Part shown: positions 43,466 through 51,712 of the stretch, piece by piece | How positions within the stretch are numbered: position 1 is the first letter of the stretch | Layout: every line of letters begins with the position of its first letter | Source of the DNA: CAYRJD01 sp964424585 | GTDB lineage: Bacteria > Actinomycetota > Acidimicrobiia > Acidimicrobiales > Poriferisodalaceae | Assembly: GCA_964424585.1 (NCBI GenBank) | Contig: CAYRJD010000031.1 | Coordinates: forward strand, 1 to 64,000 | DNA: 64,000 bases | Direction: 5' to 3' | Made by a program: the position numbers and the translations under genes | Notes under the pieces: generated by a model | The model's input: only the letters and a program-made list of their open reading frames with translations | Told to the model about the DNA's origin: nothing | The model's database searches: none

Positions 43466-44396
43466 GAGCACTACAACGTATGACACCGAGCCGCTCGACG
43501 CCACCTTCGGGGCGATCGTGCGCGGCCTCGACGTGCGGTCGCTCGACGACGACACGTTCGAGCATCTCTACGCGACGTGGCTCGACTACGGGCTGCTGAT
43601 CTTCGTTGACCAGTTCCTGACGAACGACGAGCAGAACGCGTTCGCCCGACGTTTCGGCCCGCTCGAGTTCGAGGCGGCGCCGATCTCGAACGTCGGCAAG
43701 TCGGGTCGCATTCACTCTGAGTCGGCCGACGACCTGGTGAAGTCGCTCAAGGGCAACCAGGGCTGGCATCACGACAGCACCTACATGCCGCTGCAGGCCA
43801 AGGGCGCGGTGTTTCGGGCAGAGGTCGTGCCGCCCGGCGGCGCCGACACTGGGTGGGCCGACATGCGTGCGGCATACGACGAGCTAGACGAAGCGACCCA
43901 AGAGCGTCTCGCCGGGCTGACCGCGTATCACTCCCTCTATTACAGCCAGGGTCGCATGGGCTACCTGCCGCGCCAGAAAGAGGGCGGCGGCTACGACATG
44001 TACGGCTACCACGACTATGAGGCATCGCTGCGTCCGCTGGTGAAGGTGCACCCTGAGACGGGCCGCCCGAACCTGCTGATCGGGCGCCACGCCTACGGGG
44101 TGAGCGGGATGGACGAAGACGAGTCGGTGGCGTTCATGGACGAGATCAACGACCAGGCGTGCCAAGAGCCGCGCATCTACCAGCACGCTTGGACGCCCGG
44201 CGAGGTGGTCATCTGGGACAACCGGCGGCTGATGCACCGAGGAGTGCCCTACGACATGACCCAGGCGCGCATCATGTGGCACACCCGCATCGCCGGCGAC
44301 CCCGAAACCGAGATGGCGCTGAACCTAGACGCCGACGACGTGACGCTCGGCGTCGACCGCACCAACGACGTGCGCCCGCCCTACCAAGACGACTGA
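43464..44396 (+). CDS. TauD/TfdA-family Fe(II)/2-oxoglutarate dioxygenase
   Basis: The 310-aa product has the first facial-triad ligands in GWHHDSTYMP, the distal His in RRLMHRGVPYD, the 2-oxoglutarate-binding Arg near ARIMWHTR, and FGAIVRGLDVRSL at the N-terminus. It probably hydroxylates and cleaves a small organic substrate; TfdA- or TauD-like specificity cannot be assigned. Length is normal. The start codon overlaps that of the divergent enolase-superfamily gene. Confidence 0.9.
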   Translation: MSTTTYDTEPLDATFGAIVRGLDVRSLDDDTFEHLYATWLDYGLLIFVDQFLTNDEQNAFARRFGPLEFEAAPISNVGKSGRIHSESADDLVKSLKGNQGWHHDSTYMPLQAKGAVFRAEVVPPGGADTGWADMRAAYDELDEATQERLAGLTAYHSLYYSQGRMGYLPRQKEGGGYDMYGYHDYEASLRPLVKVHPETGRPNLLIGRHAYGVSGMDEDESVAFMDEINDQACQEPRIYQHAWTPGEVVIWDNRRLMHRGVPYDMTQARIMWHTRIAGDPETEMALNLDADDVTLGVDRTNDVRPPYQDD

Positions 44397-44437
44397 ACGC
44401 CCGCCATGTTGTGTGGTGCATTTCTAATTCTCGCAAC

Positions 44438-44443
44438 TATTAT
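44438..44443 (+). promoter_or_regulatory. Putative -10 box TATTAT upstream of the Fic gene
   Basis: TATTAT lies in a short A/T-rich patch (44415-44450) and ends 8 nt before a GTG at 44452 that opens a 17-codon frame in phase with the Fic gene. No well-spaced -35 was found. Confidence 0.4.
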
Positions 44444-44451
44444 CACACACC

Positions 44452-44505
44452 GTGGATGCCAAGCGGGTGCCTCGCAGTGAGTCCGAACGTCACGCCGCTG
44501 CTTAG
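44452..44505 (+). other. 17-codon leader frame in phase with the Fic gene, ended by TAG
   Basis: GTG at 44452 opens VDAKRVPRSESERHAAA and stops at TAG 44503-44505. After the stop the same phase continues RALRVGDAAVAAEMD into the Fic protein, without frameshift. It is either a true upstream mini-frame, or an original N-terminus cut by an amber codon. Expression of Fic could then depend on re-initiation at GTG 44518. Confidence 0.4.
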
Positions 44506-44517
44506 CGAGCGCTGCGG

Positions 44518-45438
44518 GTGGGCGATGCTGCCGTCGCGGCCGAAATGGACGTCAGCTCCTCCGCCATCGAGGGCAACCAAGCCACCCGAGCAGACGTCGA
44601 CCGCATCGCACGAGGTCAAGCCCCGCAGCAGCCACGCCTGCCGATGCAAGACGCCCTCGAAATCGTGGGGTATTGCGAGGCCGCCAACTGGGCCTACAGC
44701 GCAGCGCTCGCCACGCCAGCTAGCTCTGCCTCGCGACCTCTGCTAACGCTCGAAGACGCGCGGACGGTGCACCACAAGTTGGTGAGTTCGGTCTGGCCGA
44801 CGTTTCCTCCCCCTCAGCTCAAACCCGAGGAGGGGCCCGGCTCGTTTCGGGCCACCGACATCAAGCCATTTCCCGAGGGAATGCGGCCCCCTACGCATCC
44901 GCTCGTCCACGCGGAGATGACGCAGTGGATCGACCGGCTGAGCGCGAAGCGTCCGGCTGGTCACCGCGACGTGCCGGCGTTCCTGGCGCAGGCGCACGTC
45001 GACTTTGAGCAGATTCATCCGTTCAGAGACGGCAACGGGCGAACCGGTCGCCTGCTTACCTCGATGCTGGCTATTCGGCCCGGGTTTCCGCCGGTCATCG
45101 TGCGAGGCACCCAGCGGCGGACCTACCTGAGGGCGATGATGGACGCCGACCGAGGCGACACCGACGGACTCGCGAGCCTCATCGCTGCGGCGCTGCTTCG
45201 TGGCTTTGGTCAGCTGGGCGTCGTCGAGCGCCTGCCGACCGAGGTAGTGCCCCAGCCGTTCGTCGCGCTCGCGGCCGCGAACGGAGTCACCGCGAACGCG
45301 CTGCGCAATGCGGTCGCCCGTGGCCGTCTTCGAGCGGTGCGCACGCCCGAGACCGGCTGGGTGAGCACCCAGCGCTGGTTGGTTGACTACCGAGCTTCCG
45401 CTCACGAGCGAGCATCGACGAGGGCCGCAAGCGACTAG
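44518..45438 (+). CDS. Fic family protein (probable AMPylase), class II type
   Basis: The 306-aa protein has the complete active motif HPFRDGNGRTGR, which supports transfer of AMP (or another nucleotide) to a target hydroxyl. An inhibitory helix motif SSSAIEGN near the N-terminus fits class II Fic proteins, so the enzyme is probably self-inhibited. The C-terminal 80 residues may form a winged-helix DNA-binding region (VTANALRNAVARGRLRAVRT). GTG at 44518 is preceded in phase by a 17-codon frame ending in TAG. It converges on an AAA ATPase gene with 21 bp between stops. Confidence 0.88.
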   Translation: MGDAAVAAEMDVSSSAIEGNQATRADVDRIARGQAPQQPRLPMQDALEIVGYCEAANWAYSAALATPASSASRPLLTLEDARTVHHKLVSSVWPTFPPPQLKPEEGPGSFRATDIKPFPEGMRPPTHPLVHAEMTQWIDRLSAKRPAGHRDVPAFLAQAHVDFEQIHPFRDGNGRTGRLLTSMLAIRPGFPPVIVRGTQRRTYLRAMMDADRGDTDGLASLIAAALLRGFGQLGVVERLPTEVVPQPFVALAAANGVTANALRNAVARGRLRAVRTPETGWVSTQRWLVDYRASAHERASTRAASD

Positions 45439-45459
45439 CCGCGCTCGCCCGGCTGGCCG

Positions 45460-46791
45460 CTAGTAGCGGTGCTGCCCGCGGTGCCCGAGCGGCAGCGCGC
45501 ACCGCTTGTGCGACCTCGCGCCCACGTGCTCGCAGCGAGCCGAGCCGCCTGCGGCAGCCGGCGCGCCCGCTCCCCGAGCCATGGCCTCTTCGAGGGCCGC
45601 GCCACGCGTGGCATCGACGAGCGGCGGTTCGACACGCGGCTCAGGCAGCGGCCTTACGACCACGTCGCGCAGCCAGTGGAGGTAGCCGCGATGCGCTACG
45701 CGGACGAGTTGCTGGTCAGCGTCGGCGGCGACCAGCCCGTTCGCTTCAAGCTCGCGGAGAACGACGCCGCTGTCTAGGCCAAACGTCTTCACGAGCTCCG
45801 CAATCGGCAGCTCGCCATCGGCCCGAGCCAGCAGCACCAGCGCCGCCTTTTCGTCGTCGGTGAGCGTCCGCCAGACCGGCGCGAGCAGGTCGTCGGCTAC
45901 CCGCACCGCCGCTCGCCGGATGCCTTCGACCACTGCTTCATCGGTGAGGTGCCCGTCGTCTGCAGCATCCCACGCCCGTGAGCCCACCAGCTGAAGCACG
46001 TACGGGTGCCCGCCCGTTGCGGCGACGAACCGATCGAGCGCGGCGGGCTCGATGTCGCCGCCTCCGCTCGCGACGGTCCGAACGATGCACTGCTCGACGT
46101 CAGCAGGGTCGAGGGCGTCGACATCGATGTGCTCTGCCCGAGCGAGAAACGTCGGCCCGTCAACTTGCAGCGACCGCTTGAAGCCAGACAGCGCGGCGCC
46201 AAGAACCGAGACCGGATACGCGTTGACAGCTTCTCGCACTCGGATAACCAGATCTTCAAGAGCGCCGGGCTCGACTCGGTGAATCTCGTCGATCACCAGC
46301 AACAATCCGGTGCCGCGACGCTGCGCGAGCTGACCAACTTCGTCGAGCAGCACCTCTAGCTGCGTGAGCGCAGACAACTCGGCCTCAGACGGCGCCGTCT
46401 GTCGAGCAACGCCGACGCGAGCACCTACCCCAGCGACCGAGCCGCCGACGTCGACCGACGCGAGCTTGCTGGCGCCTCCGTCTAGCTCCTCACGCACCCG
46501 CCGCAGCCGCACGGCCATGCCCTCAAAGACGTTCGGCCCGTGAAGCACCGGAATGACGTGCCAGCCGCGCTCAATGGCCGTGCGTTGCGCTGCCTTGAGC
46601 AGCACCGTCTTGCCGAGCCCGCGAGCACCCAGCAGCAACACCTTGCGGTGCGGCGCACCCGCCATCGCCTCCAGCCGCCCAACGATCTCGTCGCGGCCAC
46701 CCAGGTAGCGCGGCTCGTCATCGAAGCCCGGAGTGAACGGGTTCGCGCGCTGCACTGGAGGTTGCGTGTCACGCTTTCGTCGCCATCGCAC
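45460..46791 (-). CDS. AAA-type ATPase with C-terminal Cys/His motif
   Basis: The 443-aa product has Walker A LLGARGLGKTVLL near residue 53, Walker B LLLVIDEIHRVE, TGGHPYVLQLVGSRAW, and a winged-helix-like region (LPIAELVKTFGLDSGVVLRE), the layout of Orc1/Cdc6- or STAND-like ATPases. The last about 25 residues contain a CEHVG-x5-C-x5-GHRGQH pattern that may bind zinc. It is probably a regulatory or DNA-handling ATPase; no specific function is assigned. GTG start at 46791; a repeat-rich 130-bp region lies upstream. Confidence 0.75.
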   Translation of the reverse strand: MRWRRKRDTQPPVQRANPFTPGFDDEPRYLGGRDEIVGRLEAMAGAPHRKVLLLGARGLGKTVLLKAAQRTAIERGWHVIPVLHGPNVFEGMAVRLRRVREELDGGASKLASVDVGGSVAGVGARVGVARQTAPSEAELSALTQLEVLLDEVGQLAQRRGTGLLLVIDEIHRVEPGALEDLVIRVREAVNAYPVSVLGAALSGFKRSLQVDGPTFLARAEHIDVDALDPADVEQCIVRTVASGGGDIEPAALDRFVAATGGHPYVLQLVGSRAWDAADDGHLTDEAVVEGIRRAAVRVADDLLAPVWRTLTDDEKAALVLLARADGELPIAELVKTFGLDSGVVLRELEANGLVAADADQQLVRVAHRGYLHWLRDVVVRPLPEPRVEPPLVDATRGAALEEAMARGAGAPAAAGGSARCEHVGARSHKRCALPLGHRGQHRY

Positions 46792-46850
46792 GACGTCGAG
46801 CCTACAAGCGGAAACTGCGGGTCGCAGTGGCGCTCTGGCGGCTGTAGCAA

Positions 46851-46925
46851 GCGAATAGCAAATAGCAAGCTGTTTGCTATTCGCATAGCAAGTAGCAGCT
46901 ACTCGCTGTTGGCGTTGCTATTCGC
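46851..46925. repeat. Three copies of GCGAATAGCAA(A), two as an inverted repeat
   Basis: GCGAATAGCAAA (46851-46862) and its exact reverse complement (46873-46884) flank a 10-nt loop; an 11-bp third copy, in the orientation of the second, is at 46915-46925, overlapping the SDR stop. Additional TAGCAA units lie between. It could be the terminator hairpin of the SDR gene or an operator about 60 bp upstream of the ATPase start. Confidence 0.85.
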
Positions 46926-47793
46926 CGTCAGTGAAACTGGGCGGCAGCGTCGGATTTTCTATGGCGACCAGGGTGCGGTGGCGGCGCTCGACGTCGGCCA
47001 GCAGCTCGGGGTGAGTGAGCACCCAGAAGCGACGCTGATACATGGCGTCGATGACCTGCGCGGCGACCTCTGACGGGTCCATGCCGCCTTCCAGCGCTGC
47101 CGCGATGTTTGCGTTGCGGCGTCGGTTGTCGGCCTCGGCTTTCTCCTTCGTTTCGCCTTCCCGTCGCTCTCGACGCAGGTGCTCTGGGCGGTTGCGCTGC
47201 GCGGTCGCGATATTGGTGCGCACCACGCCCGGGCACAGCACCGACACGCCGACGTCGGCGTGCCGGTCTCGCTGCATCTCCAGATAGAGCGTCTCCATGA
47301 TGCCGACCACGCCGTACTTGGCGGCGTTGTAGGGGCCCAGCCCGGCGACCGGCATCAGCCCGGCCATCGAGGCGGTGCTCATTACGTGGCTCTCTTCGGC
47401 CTCTATCAGGCGCGGCAGAAAGTGGTGCAGCCCGTAGATGACGCCCCAGAGGCAGACGTCGATCACCCACTTCCAGTCGTTGAGCTGCTGGTTGCGGATC
47501 AGCCCGCCGCCGCCCACACCGGCGTTGTTGCACAGCATGTGAATCGCACCGAACCGGTCGAGCGTCGCATCCGCCAGCTCGCCTACCGATGAGCTGTCGG
47601 TCACGTCGGTGCGAACCGCCAGCGTTTCGACGCCGGCCTCGGCCACCTCGGCGGCCGCCGCGTCGAGCGGCTCTTGCTCGATGTCGGCCAGCACGACGTT
47701 GGCGCCTTCGGCTGCGAACCGCAGCGCGAGCGCCTTGCCGATGCCAGACGCCGCGCCGGTGACGACCGCCACCTTGTCTTTCATTGTTTCCAT
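46918..47793 (-). CDS. Short-chain dehydrogenase/reductase
   Basis: The 291-aa protein has VAVVTGAASGIGKALALRF, MLCNNAGVGGGG, the catalytic YNAAKYGVVG and VLCPGVVRTNIAT, a classical SDR. A C-terminal Arg/Glu-rich insertion follows. AGGAGG lies 7 nt before the ATG at 47793, an unusually good ribosome binding site here. It is 84 bp after the nitronate monooxygenase start region on the same strand. Substrate unknown. Confidence 0.92.
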   Translation of the reverse strand: METMKDKVAVVTGAASGIGKALALRFAAEGANVVLADIEQEPLDAAAAEVAEAGVETLAVRTDVTDSSSVGELADATLDRFGAIHMLCNNAGVGGGGLIRNQQLNDWKWVIDVCLWGVIYGLHHFLPRLIEAEESHVMSTASMAGLMPVAGLGPYNAAKYGVVGIMETLYLEMQRDRHADVGVSVLCPGVVRTNIATAQRNRPEHLRRERREGETKEKAEADNRRRNANIAAALEGGMDPSEVAAQVIDAMYQRRFWVLTHPELLADVERRHRTLVAIENPTLPPSFTDGE

Positions 47794-47877
47794 GGCTGCC
47801 CTCCTGTGGGTGCTTGGCTGTGAGTGTCGAGTTGGGTCAGCGGCCAGCGCCCGCCGTCGAGTGCCCAGCGTCGAGTG

Positions 47878-49020
47878 CTAGGCATCGACTTTGTTGAGCG
47901 CGTCGAGCCGGTCGACTGCTTCCACGTACTCGGTGATCATGTCTTCCACCACGCGGGTCGCCGAGACCGACTCGTTCAGCTGCCCGACGACCTGGCCGAT
48001 GAAGTAGTTGGCCAGCTCGACGGCTCCTTTGTTGTCGGGGTTCATCGCCGCCTTGTCGACGCGGCGGCTGGCGTTTGCGATCAGCATCGGCTGCAGCGGC
48101 ATCGGCAGCGTGCCGGGCGAGTTCGGGCCCTCCCACTCATCTGTCCACGCCGAACGCAGCTGGCGCGCCGGCTTGCCGGTGCGCGACCGCGAGCGCAGCG
48201 TGTCCGCGGAGGACGCCGCGAGAAACTTCTCCTTGACGACCGGGTGGGTTTCGGCTTCGAGCGTCGTCAGCCAGACCGACCCGCACCACACGCCTTGCGC
48301 GCCCAGCGCGAGCGCGGCAGCGACCTGGCGTCCGTTGCCGATGCCTCCAGCCGCCAGCACCGGCGTCGGCGCGATGGCGTCGACGACTTCAGGCACCAGC
48401 ACCATCGAAGCGATCTCGCCGGTGTGTCCGCCTGCCTCGTGTCCTTGCGCGATGACGATGTCGACGCCCGCGGCGACGTGCCGCTCGGCGTGCACCTTCT
48501 TTCCGGCCAGCGCGCCCACAGCCACGTCGTTGGCGTGCGCCCGCTCGATCATGTCGGGCGGCGGCGGGCCGAGCGCGTTGACCATCAGCTTGATCGGGTA
48601 GCTGAACGCCACGTCCATCAGCGGCACGGCCTGGGTGTAGGTCATCGGTGGGTCGCCCTGGCCGAAGCCCGTGCCGCCGTCTTGGGGCGGCTGCGGCGGC
48701 ACGTCGTAGCGCTTCATCATGTCGTCGACGAAGTCGCGGTGCGTCTGCGGGATCATGTCGCGCAGGTCTCTCGCCGACAGCTCGCCGTCTGACTTGCCCT
48801 CGTATTTCGCGGGCACGATGATGTCGACGCCGAACGGCTTGTCGCCCACTTCGTCCTTGATCCACGCCAAGTCGATGTCGAGCTGCTCGGGCGTGTGCCC
48901 CGCGGCGCCGAGCACGCCGAAGCCGCCGGCCTTGCTGACCGCCGCGACCACGTCTCGGCAGTGCGTGAACGCGAAGATCGGAACGTCGGCGCCGACCATC
49001 TCACAAACAGGTGTCTTCAT
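47878..49020 (-). CDS. Nitronate monooxygenase-like FMN enzyme
   Basis: The 380-aa product begins MKTPVCEMVGADVPIF and has GGFGVLGAAGHTPEQL, AQGHEAGGHTGE (the FMN/His block of NMO), PVLAAGGIGNGRQVAAALALGAQGVWCGS and TLEAE. It belongs to the class I NMO/2-nitropropane dioxygenase TIM-barrel family. An in-frame start at 49062 is less likely than ATG 49020. Divergent from dapD with 95 bp between. Confidence 0.9.
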   Translation of the reverse strand: MKTPVCEMVGADVPIFAFTHCRDVVAAVSKAGGFGVLGAAGHTPEQLDIDLAWIKDEVGDKPFGVDIIVPAKYEGKSDGELSARDLRDMIPQTHRDFVDDMMKRYDVPPQPPQDGGTGFGQGDPPMTYTQAVPLMDVAFSYPIKLMVNALGPPPPDMIERAHANDVAVGALAGKKVHAERHVAAGVDIVIAQGHEAGGHTGEIASMVLVPEVVDAIAPTPVLAAGGIGNGRQVAAALALGAQGVWCGSVWLTTLEAETHPVVKEKFLAASSADTLRSRSRTGKPARQLRSAWTDEWEGPNSPGTLPMPLQPMLIANASRRVDKAAMNPDNKGAVELANYFIGQVVGQLNESVSATRVVEDMITEYVEAVDRLDALNKVDA

Positions 49021-49115
49021 GGCCGCGACACTAGACGCGCGGCGCTCGGCGAGCCGCTCCAAGCGCGCCGCGCCCGGGTTGTGGCGCGTCGGGCGCGACC
49101 TGCGACAATCGCGCC

Positions 49116-50027
49116 GTGAGCATCAACGCCATCGGACACAGCTACGTCGACGTCGCCTCGGGCACGCGCCTCGACGCTTGGTTTCCAGACGTGTTCGCGC
49201 TGGGCGACGACACCGCGCCCACCCGGTCGTGCCTAGCGGCTGAGCTAGGCGTGATCACCGGTGAGGAGGTGGAGGTGGCCATCGCCTCGCTCGATGAGCC
49301 ACCAACGGATCTGCTCGACGCCTACCTGCGGCTGCACCTGCTCAGCCGCCGAGAGATCGCCCCGCACGACGCCAACCTCGACGGCCTGTTCGGCCTGCTG
49401 ACAAACTGCGCGTGGACGAACGCCGGGCCCGTGCTGCCGGCGCAGGTCGACGCGCTGCGAGTCGCCGCTGCGGCGCGCGGCGCGCACGTGTCGGTGCGAG
49501 CGGTCGACAAGTTCCCCCGCATGACCGACTACGTGGTGCCTGCTGGCGTGCGCATCGCGGACGCCGACCGGGTGCGGTTGGGCGCGCACCTGGCTGACGG
49601 CACGACCGTGATGCACGAGGGTTTCGTCAACCTCAACGCCGGCACGCTCGGCCCGGCGATGGTCGAGGGTCGCATCAGCGCGGGCGTGGTCGTCGGCGCG
49701 CACAGCGACCTAGGCGGCAGCGCCTCAACGATGGGCACTCTGTCGGGCGGCGGCAAAGAACGGGTCAGCGTCGGCGAGCACTGCCTGCTGGGCGCGAACT
49801 CGGGCATCGGCATCGCGCTAGGAGACCACTGCACCGTCGAGGCCGGCCTCTACGTGACGGCTGGCAGCCGCGTCACGATGCCCGACGGCTCGGTCGTGCG
49901 CGGACGAGACATCTCCGGCCGCTCAGGCATGCTGCTGCTCCGCAACTCCGAAACCGGCACCATCGAAATGCGCGTCCGCAACGAACATGCCTGGACCGGC
50001 CTCGACCCCGACCTCCACGCCAACTAA
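49116..50027 (+). CDS. dapD: 2,3,4,5-tetrahydropyridine-2,6-dicarboxylate N-succinyltransferase
   Basis: The 303-aa trimeric left-handed beta-helix acyltransferase belongs to the lysine/meso-DAP pathway. Hexapeptide-type repeats run from residue about 150 (VRLGAHLADGTTVMHEGFV, VGAHSDLGGSASTMGTLSGGG, CLLGANSGIGIALGD). The actinobacterial-type N-terminus (HSYVDVASGTRLDAWFPD) supports DapD rather than other hexapeptide transferases. GTG at 49116. It is the last core gene before the A/T-rich accessory stretch. Confidence 0.93.
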   Translation: MSINAIGHSYVDVASGTRLDAWFPDVFALGDDTAPTRSCLAAELGVITGEEVEVAIASLDEPPTDLLDAYLRLHLLSRREIAPHDANLDGLFGLLTNCAWTNAGPVLPAQVDALRVAAAARGAHVSVRAVDKFPRMTDYVVPAGVRIADADRVRLGAHLADGTTVMHEGFVNLNAGTLGPAMVEGRISAGVVVGAHSDLGGSASTMGTLSGGGKERVSVGEHCLLGANSGIGIALGDHCTVEAGLYVTAGSRVTMPDGSVVRGRDISGRSGMLLLRNSETGTIEMRVRNEHAWTGLDPDLHAN

Positions 50028-50281
50028 CCCCATCCCCACTTCCGGAGGGTCACTTGGCTGCCGCGGCCCAACATGCGTCCAAAGTACACCCTGCCACCGA
50101 ATCACCATCAGTGCCCAAACACATCAGTCGCGACGTCCCGCCCAGGGCCTGCCTAATGCCATGCCCACCAGTTCCAAGCACTATCAAAAATACAATTGAA
50201 GTGGTAGCTACATCGCACAGACAAAACTCCTACCAAACGAGGCGCAATACATCAAGCAACCGTGTCTGCGAAGCACACGCA
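50028..50281. other. A/T-rich intergenic tail after dapD
   Basis: After the dapD stop the base composition drops sharply toward A/T within about 150 bp and stays so through the next gene. No gene, tRNA or clear terminator is seen. This is the left edge of the foreign-looking segment. Confidence 0.5.
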
Positions 50282-51712
50282 TCAGAGCACTGACTCAAGT
50301 TCCCGCCATTCGATTTTACCCTTGGCCTCTCGAGACTGAAGGTAACCCAAGTACTCAAGTGTCTTGGCCGCAAAATCCAGTTGAACTCTCCAATTCTGCT
50401 TTTGATCAACAAACACATCACCGTTCTGCTTTTCACCAACTAACTCATCACCGGTCCGTCTAGCATCAGAGTCAGACCAACCAAGGTCCCCTAGTTTCAA
50501 CCTTACTACGTCTTCATCCTCCTCGCCCGTCATAAATGCCTCAACCACTTGACTACGAACAACCTCATCCTCTACAAACGTGGTATCCAGCTTCTTCAAC
50601 ACCGCTGCTAGGTAATGCCGCCAGTTCGTCACCTCATCGCAGTTCAAGTCAAGTCCCCCACCAGTTTCCTTATCCGCCTTAGCATCCTTGGCAAACCTAA
50701 CAAGAGAGCTAAGCCATGTCTCCGTACTAGGCTCATCCGGCTTCGTATTTGAAAGATCGTCCTCCAAAGCAAGAACAGGACTGACGGTAGTCGTCAGGAT
50801 CAAACGCCTCAATATGTTGTTCCAATTGCACTCAAACTCATTTTCCAGCTTCTCTCTCCACTCCTTCAGTTTCTCTTCGTACGCGTTTGATGTGTCGCTA
50901 TCATCTTTGCCAGGTCTCTTTTCAAACCCAAAAAAGTGATCGTCATCAAAAACCGCAGGGCGCTGCTTCATAATATTTTCCACGGCGCTCTTGACTTTAG
51001 CTTCATCGACTTTAACTTCATCGGTTTCCTTGATTTTTCGAATTATTTCGGCAAAAATTTGGTAAAGCGCAAATGAGCGTTTGGCTTTCTTTCGATTATC
51101 TGACGTTTTCGCTTGTAGGAGTTCATGTATTGATGGCCACCTGATTTGTGATGTGCCTTCGACGTCGTCTTTATCCAAAGCGCGTGTTGAAGTCTCTCTC
51201 GGCTCTAACCTCCAATAACCTCTTTCACTTGCGTCGAGTTTGCCATCATTCTTGAGTTCGTTTCGTGCAAAGTCAATGTTGTTGCTCCAAACCGGTAGGC
51301 GTCGTTTCTTGGTGAGCCTTAGCTGACTCTGTCCGAAGTCGAAATCGGTGCGTCCATTTTTGATCTGGTCAAACACCCTGCGGAGCACTAGGACCCAGGC
51401 AACCGTCCTGTGGGCCACTTTGACGTTTAGGCCACCAAGTACTTGTTCTAAGTGGTCACGGTAGTCCTTAGCGCGCAATTTGCTACCCTCGCCCTGGAGG
51501 GTTGGCCACTGCTTCAAGTCTTCCTTCAACTGCCCCTGAGGTTTAGCGAGGATATCTCTAGCAATTTTGTTGAACTCATCTGATAATCCTTTAGCTTCAT
51601 CTTGATGGTCTGTCTTTCGGTAGTCACATTCCTTTTTCATCTTGCAGTGAAACTTATCAAGTTTGTCCTTGAGATGATTTAGCCTTTCGGAGAGTGTCAT
51701 GTGAGATTCCAT
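50282..51712 (-). CDS. Orphan A/T-rich gene, possible winged-helix protein
   Basis: The 476-aa Lys/Glu/Asp-rich product differs from every neighbour in base and codon use (AAA, GAT and TTT are common). It has no recognised catalytic motif. The segment LPVWSNNIDFARNELKNDGK followed by LDASERGYWRLEP (about residues 139-171) resembles the Mrr-N winged helix that precedes restriction nucleases. The C-terminal WRVQLDFAAKTLEYLGYL region may be a second such fold. ATG at 51712 is preceded by AAAGGA at 7 nt; a start at 51748 is also in frame. Probably recent horizontal acquisition. Confidence 0.75.
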   Translation of the reverse strand: MESHMTLSERLNHLKDKLDKFHCKMKKECDYRKTDHQDEAKGLSDEFNKIARDILAKPQGQLKEDLKQWPTLQGEGSKLRAKDYRDHLEQVLGGLNVKVAHRTVAWVLVLRRVFDQIKNGRTDFDFGQSQLRLTKKRRLPVWSNNIDFARNELKNDGKLDASERGYWRLEPRETSTRALDKDDVEGTSQIRWPSIHELLQAKTSDNRKKAKRSFALYQIFAEIIRKIKETDEVKVDEAKVKSAVENIMKQRPAVFDDDHFFGFEKRPGKDDSDTSNAYEEKLKEWREKLENEFECNWNNILRRLILTTTVSPVLALEDDLSNTKPDEPSTETWLSSLVRFAKDAKADKETGGGLDLNCDEVTNWRHYLAAVLKKLDTTFVEDEVVRSQVVEAFMTGEEDEDVVRLKLGDLGWSDSDARRTGDELVGEKQNGDVFVDQKQNWRVQLDFAAKTLEYLGYLQSREAKGKIEWRELESVL

